A DNA stretch of 64,000 bases, from the NCBI GenBank assembly GCA_002286715.1, contig NSJX01000046.1:5446-69445 (forward strand), read 5' to 3'. Below are positions 52,301 to 61,765 of this stretch, one piece after another. The stretch is from Dentipellis sp. KUC8613 (taxonomy: Eukaryota; Basidiomycota; Agaricomycetes; Russulales; Hericiaceae). The translations under genes and the position numbers were made by a program. The notes under the pieces are model-generated. The model was not told the DNA's origin and did not search any database. It worked only from the letters and a program-made list of their open reading frames with translations. Position 1 is the stretch's first letter; each line of letters opens with the position of its first letter.

Positions 52301-53189
52301 GGGGCTGCATGCGAGCCTGTAGGCGTGAGGACAATTTCGCGCGGTGGTGTGAAGCGCTCGGAGGGAGGCTCGTATACTGGGACCGGTGTAGACGAGCGGG
52401 AGCGACCACGAGATGAAAGATGAGGGCGGTTGAGGATAGCAGCGGAGGGGATGTAGTCGGCTTTCGCATTGTCAGCATGGGGAGAGACGAAGCGGATGTG
52501 CTTGGAGGGAGATGTCGTGTGATGCGTGGGGCTCGTGAGTATGGAGTGGGGATGAGGAGATTTCGATCGGCGGGAGGGGGGCGACTGGGAAGTGTCCAAC
52601 TGGTGCTCCCGACGCTTCTGTTTGCGAGGCTTGGGGTTGGGCGTTGCTTCCACGGGCTGCCCGTAACCTTCGAGATCGTCTTCTTCAGGTATCGAGTCTG
52701 CTGCGGCAGCTCGAAGATTAGTTATAGATGGGGCGTTAGATCGTTTGCGCTTCGGGGTGGAAGCATATCGACTATCTGAATCTCGCCGCGGCGAAGCAAA
52801 GGGCATGGGCGAGTAAAGGGATTGCGCTGGCTCTGAACCAAATCGAGGTTGTGAAGACTGGAGGGGGCGCTGAAGGTGAGGACATGCCACATGCTTGAGC
52901 CTATTGTCTGATAAGAGAAACTAACCTGATGACGACCGGATTGCCGTATGCTGTCTTCAGGCGGCGGGCTGATGAGTGTACTCGCAGCATCCATGTCGAC
53001 TGTCTGTTGAGACGCCTGTGGTGTCAATAGACCTGTCTGATCACGATTTCGGGAGTTTGGTCGGGGAGAAAGCACGGAAGTTGCGCTGGGGCGGAGCGGG
53101 GAGGATTTGGAGTTGGGTGCAGAACGACGCACGGGCCTGCGGGATGCCGGAAGTGGGCGATCGACACGTGGGGGCGGCATGTTTTCCAT
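49313..53189 (-). CDS. Large disordered basidiomycete protein, probably nuclear
   Basis: The ATG at 53,189 starts MENMPPPRVDRPLPASRRPVRRSAPNSKSSP. An intron (gttagtttctc...cttcag) leads to a long Ser/Pro/Asp-rich exon with basic clusters (TPKRKRSNAPSI, PRKQKRREH, SKSSKRKSNAKVLKLVIKKELPEIDLSR), FxF-type patches (LDFSFTSAG, FDFTAGAD) and acidic stretches. Further exons hold DDPWAAARAAAILKSHDYDWIAKIGRKRPRSSS, ALKNRRLTLPQLLHEAEAEVSYSESLHGTPSRTLASP, GPRGWEKNDWKLLDACFTDERLAMA with DLVDLDNVVDRFLDAMGG, then GNRVKGFLFSYLPTM and VKDLVRSFEGLDKSMSEELESLRLSRQRSVGELK. About 1,200 residues. The folded-looking segment around GWEKNDWKLLDACF is probably the conserved core. No family named; nuclear basket or chromatin roles are guesses from the basic patches. 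Confidence 0.72.
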
Positions 53190-53545
53190 TTAAGCCAATA
53201 CAAGAGTCGATAAGAATCACAGCATGCAAAAGAGCAGGAGATATCAGAGGGAGGAGATGGGGGGAGGAGAGCAACGAGGCGCAGGCGAGGCAAGCCGCAA
53301 GTTCAATTGCAACGCGTTCCGCTCACGTGACCAGTCACTCCTCTCCGGGCCGGGCCCGTGACCGCGTCGCGTGGGCCGGTCCATAACATTGTCCCAGGCC
53401 ATTGTCCTCTCGCCGGTCTCCTCCCGGCCACCGTATCCGTCAAAACGTAAACTGTAGGACATCATCTAGCAGTCTGTTTTTGCACAGTAAGGCAGATATA
53501 AAGCGCGCTTCCATCGCGTTCTGCACAGATTTTCAGATACCCGCC
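53190..53545. promoter_or_regulatory. Divergent promoter with TATA box for the transaldolase
   Basis: 356 bp between divergent starts. A tataaa box is at 53,497-53,502, 44 bp before the transaldolase ATG. Upstream lies a GC-rich stretch with gggccgggcccg (53,347-53,358). The other side shows no clear TATA. Confidence 0.55.
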
Positions 53546-54929
53546 ATGTCTGCCCCCACTCTGCTCACTGCGATCCGCTCACGCGTCGTCGTCGATGTCG
53601 ATTCTATGGATCCCGACGTCGCTGCACGTCACACCGACAAGGCATCAGGTCAGCAATTCTGCGACATGACTTCCAACCAGGCCATCGTCTACGGCGAAGC
53701 GACAAAGCCAGAGCGGTCGGCCCTGCTCAAGGCCGCAGTCAAAGCGTCCAACGTTAATGCCGATGTCCTTGTGAATGCGGAGCAACAAGTCGTCGACAAT
53801 GCGCTGGATCTCATAGTGCGCATTCGCTAGACGCTCGAGAGCCCTTTTGCTCGCGACTGACCGTCGTGCCGTAGACCGTCCAACTGGCAAAGACGGTCTA
53901 CCCTTATCTGACTGGTAGGGTCCACGCGCAGACCTCCCCATCGGCCGCATTCGACACGGAAAAAACGATTGCCCACGCGAAGCGCCTGGTATCGGTCTTC
54001 GAGGCGAACGGGATTCCAAAGTACATTCCATCGATGCGCAAGATCTCATCTTCGCCGGCCTGCTGACTCTCATCTCAAGGTCCCGAGTCTGCATCAAGAT
54101 CCCCGCGACGCCAGAGTCTCTCATCGCATGCCAGTATCTAGAGAAAACTGGAATTAGAACGCTCGGAACCTGCCTCTTCTCCGTCGCACAGGCAGAAGCA
54201 GCAGCGGAAGCTGGATGCCTGTACATCGCGCCTTACTTCAATGGCGGGTGCTGTGCTCACTGACCCTCTCGTTCGTCTCTGAAATACTTGACATAGAGCT
54301 CCGCGTGCACTTCGAGCCTTCGGTGTGGAAGGAATACAAGGATACGGCCAGTGAGCACCCGATGGCGCAAGTCATCCGCGATATCGTCCGGGTGTACAAA
54401 GCGAACGGTACCAAGACGCTGGTCATGCCTGCGAGGTAACCGAACGTCCTGTTCTAGTTTGATTCTTGCTAACTCTACATGCAAGTATCGTTACAGCCGC
54501 CGAGGTACGAAATTTGCTCTCCCCTTCTACGGTTGTATGCTAAGCGGGTGTACAATCATAGGTCGAAGCGCTCGTCAGTCTTCACCCAAACCACCTGACG
54601 CTCTCCGGCGGTGTGCTCGACAAGCTTGCTGCCCTCCCCGCGCCAGCCGCGTCGGGACCAAACGACCCCGAACCGCCGCACGCTTCTGCCGACGGCAAGT
54701 CCCTAACCGTCCCAGTATTCTCTAGCGTATTGAGTATCGACCATCGAACGCAGGGCCCCCTCCTAGTGCGGAACCAACCAGCTATCTCGCAAACGACGGC
54801 GCAAAGCTTCGCGAGGCGCTCGCTGCCGATGCGGAGAGCACGCGCAAGCTCCTCGATGCGCTCAAGATATTCGGTGAGATGGAGGACAAGCTGCGCGAGG
54901 TTGTGAAGAAAGAATTGCTTGCACTGTGA
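53546..54929 (+). CDS. Transaldolase-family protein (divergent)
   Basis: Expected cytosolic enzyme of the pentose-phosphate branch, moving a dihydroxyacetone unit through a lysine Schiff base. The ATG at 53,546 gives MSAPTLLTAIRSRVVVDVDSMDPDVAARH, then FCDMTSNQAIVYGEATKPE (the DxTxNx motif in altered form), LTGRVHAQTSPSAAFDTEKTIAHAKRLVSVFEANGIPK, SRVCIKIPATPESLIACQYLEKTGIRTLGTCLFSVAQAEAAAEAGC (candidate catalytic Lys in CIKIP), YIAPYFN|ELRVHFEPSVWKEYKDT, ANGTKTLVMPA|SIVTAAEVEALVSLHPNHLTLSGGVLDKLAAL and a C-terminal helix ending FGEMEDKLREVVKKELLAL. TGA at 54,927-54,929. About five introns. The YFN|ELRVHF junction only works with a 53-nt GC-AG intron (54,244-54,296). The motif variants suggest a paralogue rather than the main TAL1. 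Confidence 0.85.
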
Positions 54930-55085
54930 GGCACTGGCATCAAGCAGGCGTACGTATATATCGTCATGTATGTTGTAGTGAATATAGACCGACAGACCAA
55001 AGGTGTGGAATCATGAAGTCAATATCTTTCAATTTCTTGCCTTAGCACAACTTTCAATGGTAGAGAAAACGGACGTAGTTTCCAT

Positions 55086-55167
55086 GGCCGCCTGGCGAAA
55101 TGGCATCGCGTCTGACTACGATTTATTTGTAATCAGGAGATTGCAGGTTCGACCCCTGCGGTGGTCA
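55086..55167 (+). tRNA. tRNA-Arg (ACG) with a 10-nt intron
   Basis: Acceptor ggccgcc (55,086-55,092) pairs with ggtggtc (55,160-55,166) with two G-U pairs. D-arm gcga/tcgc, anticodon stem tctga/tcagg, T-arm gcagg-ttcgacc-cctgc (55,143-55,159). The anticodon loop reads ctacga then, after an insertion of about 10 nt (tttatttgta, 55,122-55,131), a. This gives anticodon ACG (55,118-55,120) with the intron in the usual place after position 37. Variable loop agatt. It has an internal B box (ggttcgacc) and a T-run 20 bp downstream. Confidence 0.92.
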
Positions 55168-55187
55168 TATCAACCTTGTGTTCCAAA

Positions 55188-55192
55188 TTTTT
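55188..55192 (+). terminator. RNA polymerase III terminator of tRNA-Arg
   Basis: A run of five T (aaattttt) 21 bp after the tRNA discriminator base, the normal signal for Pol III termination. Confidence 0.7.
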
Positions 55193-55341
55193 GTCAGCGC
55201 TCAATCTGACCCGACTCCCTTCAAGTGCTTTTTCACTGAAGAAAATAATTCATATTGATCCATACAGATAGCTCCGATTTACCGACGAGCCCAACCCAAC
55301 CCACGCCAGACCGTACCTCCCTACGCGAACAGATCGCCGAC

Positions 55342-58300
55342 TTACGCAATCGGTACGGTCAGCACACTGACACTAAAGCCAGGCGCAGTATACTCGAACG
55401 TCTTCCCGGCCCTCAGCGTGCTCGTCTTCGGCACCACCGCATTCGGCGTCGTCGGCGTGTTGCTCGAGTTCTGCCCTCCGCTGAGTACCTGCGCTGTCCC
55501 GCTCGTGCGCACGTTGAATGGGAGCTGGAACTGCAGGGAAGCCGGTGAGGAGACGGTGTTGGAGACCTAGTGAAATGGAAGAATCGCAGACGTTAAGTAC
55601 GTGATGGATCTGAGGAGAAAGGGCGGGTGTACCTTGATGATGACCTCGGCAGGAGAGGTGCGCCGAGTTACGGACCAGAAGAGAGTACCGTCCACACTTG
55701 GAAGGGTGCTTGGGAGGTACTCATCACCGCGGTTCAAACTGAACAGCTATGGCATTCCAACGTCAGGACGACCTACAGTGATGCAGGACACCACCCATAC
55801 CTTCTGCACGTAGTAGCTGGTGGACCGGTAGACTGCCCCCGCACTAGTTCAAGAGTGAATCGTCATTAGCCACGCACATCGACACAGTTGGGCATCATTT
55901 TCTCACTCGAAACTAAGCAGGTTTGGTGTCTTCTCTGGGTCAACCACCATATCCACAGGTTTAATAATAAGACTTCACTCACCCATTGCGTATTGTCAAC
56001 GTGCTAAGTCCAACCTTCGTCATCCAATCTCTGAGCAGGGCTGGAAAGGAAGACTCACATTCAGCAAAGGCGCATAACTCGCCGCAAAAACGATATCGCT
56101 ATTCCTCTCTAAGCCCGTCATGAACGCTGCTTCGCCCGTTGAACCTGTCATACATCATTTCGTTGTCGTTGAGAGGACATAGATAATATTGTGAATCATG
56201 CCAGTGACTTACTGGCCATCGTCGGGAACGTGAAGCGCCCGTCAGCGGGAGTGCCGAAGATGTCGTTAGGGTTGCTTGAAATCGCAGCATATTCACCCTG
56301 AGTGGATGTACACATGAGAAGATTCATATCATAAATCGACTGACTCACCTCGAAATAAGTGGTGCCGTTTCGCTTTCACATGACCAGGTCAGAGATTGCC
56401 GAAGAAGTGGTACTCGGATAAGTTTACCTGGAAGCCATCGTAGTAGAAGCTGTTCTGCGCAAACCAGCCTATCCGATCCAGATCAACTATACTCGCCATT
56501 ATCATGCGTGATTAAGGGCTTACTTGGCGTCTGGTACACGTGAACATCGTACGATTGGGGGACAGGACTCAAGATGGGATCCCATGCGTCGGTTGTAGCA
56601 ATGAAGCCTTCAAGAAGAAAGATCAGCCCGGACTAAACGCAAGGAATGTATCGACTTGCGGATATCAGGGAACGCAGCCGACAGGTTCCCTACAAAGTCG
56701 CGCCAGCGGTAAGGGTACCTATGAGACGGAATGTCTCCCTTTAGAGCCGTATTGTCTAGTTGATGAGAGATACATACGTTCCCGCAGCGAAAAAGTCCTG
56801 GAAAAGTGCAACATCAGTCAAGCACAGAGAATATAGTGTTGATAGAAGACCGACCTCGTTTCCGACTTCGACGAAGTTGAGCGTGAACGGCTCTGGATGA
56901 CCCAGAGATGCACGAAGGGCACCTACTCGGAATTGTGTCAAGGGTAGTCTCAGTTACATCTTCCATCATGCACGTACCAGCGCTGGTCGAACTGTCTCCT
57001 ATGACAAACTCGATCTGCGAGGCAAGATATCACCAATCTTCCCTGCCTGCCAGAACGCGCAAAAAAGTGCACCTGCTCCTTCGCCTGCTCAATGTACGGT
57101 GCCAGCTGATTCTCAGCCAGATTAGTTCCGCCAAGCGCATATCCAGACCATACAGCCATGATAGGCTGCATACCCATGCTCTCGATCCAGACGAGGTACT
57201 CGAACAAACCCAACCCACTACCAAAGCATAAGTCACAATCACGAAGATCAAAGCATCGGATGCTTACTCGGTGTTGGTGTAGCCCCAGTCACCCGAGCGT
57301 CCGGGTCTGCTCGTGAGCGGGCCAACAGTCGCGTTCCATTGCCAGCGCGTGTCGACGGTTTGGCCCTAAAACATCACCCGGATCAAGCAGAGGTCGCAAG
57401 TGATTGTAGACCGATCTACAGTACCTCCTACACGGGTTCATAAGTATGCATTAAATAATCTTCGGAATAATTCGGGTAACTTACAAGGTTGTTTCCTCCG
57501 GGGAAGCGGAAGAACGAGGGCCCCAATTCCTCCAGAGCCTGCCAAGCCACAATCATTCCTCCGCCCATAACAGCGAGAAAGACCAAATGCCCACCTCAGC
57601 AATATCCGCGCGCATCCCGTTCTTCTGCGACTTGAACGTCGGCGGGAACAGACTGATCAGCGCGAAGTTGACAGTAGAACCAGCGAGCGCCGCGCCGTCG
57701 AATGTGACCGTGAAGTTGTTCGCGGTGCTCGGCGCAGAGCGTGTCGGCTTGAGGGTCACGTTGACCTGAGTCCAGCTCGCAGAGGGTTTGATAGTGACGG
57801 CCTTGCTTGCGAAGACAGTGCCGGTCGTCGAGGTCAGAGAGAAGTTGAGACTTGGAGAGGTCGATGGGAGGGCATCTGGGAAACGGAAGAACAGCGATGC
57901 TTCGTAGGTCCAGGAGGCATTTACATTTATTCCTGTATCGTGCGAAGGTTCTGGTAAGGGGGCAGAAGGAATATCGAATATCGAAAGACGTACCCCAGAA
58001 GCCCTCATTGCCTACACCGACCTGTCCTGAAGCTCCAGAGGGTACAGTGACTTGCAAGGCATTCGGCAGAGCCGAAGAAAGGGGCATTGAGTCTGCAACT
58101 ACTGCGATATTTGCATTGATGGGGTGCCAGGCCGCCAACGCAGCCGCTGTGTCTGAATTCGGAGATCAGGGGGCCTGTCTATACAGCGCCCAGCTCGAGT
58201 GACGCACTGGGGGTTACTTTCTGGAACGCCCGGTTTTGCAGGACTGGGAGGGTGTCAGATGAGTCGAAATGACACGATATTTGACTACGACGTACGCTCT

Positions 58301-58713
58301 CCGTAGAGTCCCCCGTCGCCACTCTGAAGTTGTCTAATGTGAAGCGCCTCTTGTGGACGGACGTGGAATAGAGATACTTACATGCTATATTCACCATACT
58401 GAGTCAACATAGTTCAAAGAAGTAAAGAGAGGTGGACCGACACTGATATCCTACAGATGGACGAGACAGGCATTGATTTCGGTCATTTCTTCTCGCTGGA
58501 CTTGAGTTTCGATGCTTACCTCGAACATTAGACCCCCTTGACCATCCCTGCTGTCAATCAAGCAGGTAAAGATGTTGGAGAGAACTCACACAACGTCGAA
58601 GGAATACTGTGACTAGCGGTGCCATTGACTACAACAGTCGTAGTCTGCGCCGACACGGCAAGAGGCCCGATGGCCAGGAGTAGAAGGGACGACAAGACGG
58701 CGAACAGAGTCAT
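55342..58713 (-). CDS. Secreted GH51 alpha-L-arabinofuranosidase
   Basis: Removes arabinose side chains from arabinoxylan or arabinan outside the cell. The ATG at 58,713 gives a signal peptide ([23 protein letters not shown]). The N-terminal beta-sandwich part includes GGLYGELLQNRAFQ and [32 protein letters not shown], then [23 protein letters not shown]. The catalytic barrel follows: [70 protein letters not shown] (acid/base Glu of GNE, split by an intron) and [14 protein letters not shown] (nucleophile Glu). The C-terminal sandwich ends [25 protein letters not shown] with TAA at 55,342-55,344. More than a dozen small introns. A ttaaata element about 50 bp upstream may be its TATA. It lies divergent to the MutY gene. 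Confidence 0.9.
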
Positions 58714-59349
58714 AGTTATGACCAGGATCAGCGTCTCCGCTGCCACTCAATAGCATCCCGTATTTAAGCAAAGTCAAGGCGGACCGTCGCTATACCCAGA
58801 TGGCACAATGTTCACTCCAGGGAAGGTTGGCATGCGCGCACGGGCGCCCCATGATCACGAACGTGAAGTCCGTCATCGCTGGCGCACATAACGCCCCGGA
58901 CCGTCGCATAGAGCGAGCGAGGAGCGGGTCCATGTGATGCGTTTTACCTTCGGAAGAACTCCATGCAAGAGAAGATACAGGACCTTTCGGAAGGCGCCAC
59001 CTCGGTGCACCGTTTCTTGGAGGGCACGGGAGCGCGTCCAGTGACTTCGAGAGGGTAGCAGCTGGTTGATGGTATGCCACAAAGCACATGTATACGGGGC
59101 CGGATTAACGAAACATGTTCGCAGGGCTCTTGAGCGGCTGCTTCGAACGATTTTGTTGCGGACGCCGTCAAGTTACTTCTGTCACGCTCCCGTTAGGACT
59201 GAGTGACAGTGCGTGACGTGTCGCGTTTGCCAGCGTCACAGCGAGATAGACGCGTCTTTCGCGCGGACGCTGAGACTCGGTACGCAACTCTGCTCAGCTA
59301 CATCACGACGCGCACTCTCTCACGTTTCTTCAGCTCTTCATCTCGAGAC
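58714..59349. promoter_or_regulatory. Divergent promoter, GH51 / MutY
   Basis: 636 bp. On the GH51 side the minus strand has gcttaaatacgg (about 58,759-58,770), a TATA-like element about 50 bp before the ATG. The MutY side has no TATA. An in-frame GTG at 59,203 would extend MutY by 49 residues but is not a credible eukaryotic start. Confidence 0.45.
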
Positions 59350-61394
59350 ATGGCACCTCGGACGCAAGCAAGGAAGAAAAGAAAGTTGTCTGATGACGAA
59401 TACGCGAGTGACGCAAGTTCCTCTTCGTTCGAACCAACCAAACCCAAACGCGCCCAACCACAAGGCAAGAAACAACTAGTGAAGCGAAAGAAACGTGCCT
59501 CCAATGACACTGACGACGAGGCCTTGGATGATGGTGCACTCGAGAGCTCCATTACACTGCCATTGCACCCCCAATCTCTGCATACCATTTCCAGCGCTGA
59601 AGCAATGCGGAATGCATTGACAGAATGGTACTCTCGCGTTCACGAGGACCGCGGTATGCCTTGGAGAAAACCTTACAATCCTGACTTTGGGCCTGAAGAA
59701 CGTGCTCAGCGTGCATACGAGGTAAGATCCGTATTAGATGGCACCGTGTCTGTTGAATTTATCATATTAGGTGTGGATCTCAGAAATTATGCTTCAACAA
59801 ACGCAAGTCACAACCGTCATTCCATATTACAACAAATGGATGGCAAGGTATGACTCCCTTCATCTTTACGGGTGCAAAAGCTAAACTAACTTATACTGTT
59901 AGCTTTCCTACAATAAAAGACCTGGTAAGGCATAGGCAACGCTTGTCGCCCTGTTACTCATCCGGATCAGGCAGAAGCGAATATAGAGACCGTTAATGCT
60001 CTTTGGAAAGGTCTCGGATACTATTCGCGAGCGGCGCGTCTGCTGGCCGGTGCCAAAAAAGCCGTCGAAGAACTTGGTGGCCGGCTGCCAGATAATTCGA
60101 AAGACATGCAGGCCAAAATACCAGGAATAGGACGCTACAGTGCCGGAGCAATCTGCTCCATTGCTTATAATGAGCAAGCACCTGTTGTAAGTCCGACTAG
60201 GTAATATACACGCCGTTACTTACGCAGGGAAACAGTTGGATGGAAACGTGAATCGGCTCATGAGCCGCCTTCTAGCATTGCATGCCCCGCCGAAAGCCAA
60301 ATTGACTCTTGATATTCTCTGGGCTGGGGCTGACGCAATGGTCAAGGGTGCCAAACTACCCGGAGACATCAATCAGGCGCTCATTGAGCTTGGATCTACT
60401 GTGTGCAAGCCGCGCGATCCTGCGTGCGGCGAGTGTCCGCTGAAGCCATGGTGCCGAGCGTGGCAAGGGTCACAATCGAAGGTATGCGCATGAGCGAAGT
60501 CATGCTGGGAGTTTATACAAGCATGCTCACCTCTGTATAGTCATCTCAGGCAGCAGACGCAGATATCCCAGATATCGAAGAAATGTGTTCCTTGTGCGAG
60601 CCTGTACCACTCGAAGACGAGAGCGGCGCAAAAGGGGTCCCAGTGACAGCTTACCCCATGAAGGTCGAGCGAAAGAAGCAACGGGAAGAACTTGACGTTG
60701 TTAATGTCGTCGAATGGCGCTCCGACGATGACAGGCTGTTCTTGCTCCTCAAAAGACCAGACACAGGTTTGCTTGAAGACCTTATATCATCGATCTGCGC
60801 AGTATCTCATGTGTTATAATAGGTCTCCTCGCAGGCCTGCACGAGTTTCCTACATCACCAAACGTTTCAACTTCCATATCACCGTCGGAAGTGAAAGCTA
60901 TACCCAAGACCATCTTATCCGGTCTGTTGAAAGGTCGTCCCCTTCAGGACTCAAAATCGACTACTACTATGGATGGTCTCCGTATTGTCAAGGTGCAACG
61001 GGCTGGCGACGTGCTGCACGTCTTCTCACATATTCGGAAAACCTATCGCGTACAATGGGTCCTGCTCGAGGGCGGTGGAAGTGTACCCCCCGAATTGAGC
61101 CCGGTAGCTCCTCCTGTTTCTTCTCAGAAAGGCGCAACCAAGTCGGGCAAGGTTAAGTCCAAGCCTAAAAAGAAGAAAAAGAAGAGCTCGACGGATGATG
61201 AGGGCAGCAGCGACGATGTCGTAGAAAGCGCACCCCTGATTGCAAGATGGGTACCGCTGGAAGAGGTCGAGCATGCCAAGTCAGTCATCCCACCTCAATT
61301 CGATCCTGTCCACTCATAGCTTGATTCCAGCATAGGAACTGGTGTAATGAAGCAGTGGTCCTTGGTTCGCTCACTATGGGACAATCACTCGTAA
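59350..61394 (+). CDS. MYH1: Adenine DNA glycosylase, MutY/MYH type
   Basis: Removes adenine opposite 8-oxoguanine in nuclear or mitochondrial DNA. The ATG at 59,350 starts [19 protein letters not shown], a basic nuclear-type leader. The catalytic domain runs [21 protein letters not shown], then across an intron [24 protein letters not shown] (catalytic Glu), [32 protein letters not shown], the helix-hairpin-helix [37 protein letters not shown] (catalytic Asp) and the iron-sulfur cysteines C-x6-C-x2-C-x5-C ([17 protein letters not shown]). The C-terminal Nudix-like domain includes [26 protein letters not shown] and a Lys-rich insert. An apparent stop at 61,319 lies in the last intron (gccaa|gtcagt...ttccag). 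Splicing gives [15 protein letters not shown] and the true stop at 61,394. Confidence 0.93.
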
Positions 61395-61765
61395 TTACAG
61401 CGTCATCTTTATTTTGGATAGAGGGTGTTGTCCTTCTGTATATACTCTCGTCTTCTTGTATGTCTCCTAATCTACATCAATGCTATTTCTTGCGAGTTGT
61501 GGCTGGACTGAAATAAGTGAATCTTCTGTACGCGCCGTGGCACATGACCTTACTCGAGACGTCACGTGAGAAAGATCCATGATTTTTGGCATTAGCAGCT
61601 GTACTAAGCTTGTGCTCTTGACTTCTTCCCCTCTCCCTCTCCTCCCAATTGCTTTTACAGCTCTTCTCCTCCTGAAAACACACCGACAGACATAACTTTG
61701 TTTATTACAGGAGAGAGAACTTCAAGAACCGTAATTATCGCCTACTTAGGCCTCTAAAAATAATC
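61395..61765. promoter_or_regulatory. Upstream region of NOL10
   Basis: 371 bp between tandem genes. It contains gacgtcacgtga (61,559-61,570), combining CRE-like and E-box-like cores, and a CT-rich tract (ttcccctctccctctcctcc, from 61,624) about 120 bp before the start codon. Confidence 0.45.

Noticed and set aside
51025..52423. Plus-strand ORFs opposite the large disordered gene
   Set aside because: Shadows of the minus-strand exon, without domains or splice structure.
59203..59349. Extended MutY N-terminus from 59,203
   Set aside because: The codon is GTG. The first ATG in frame is at 59,350 and gives a sensible nuclear-type leader.
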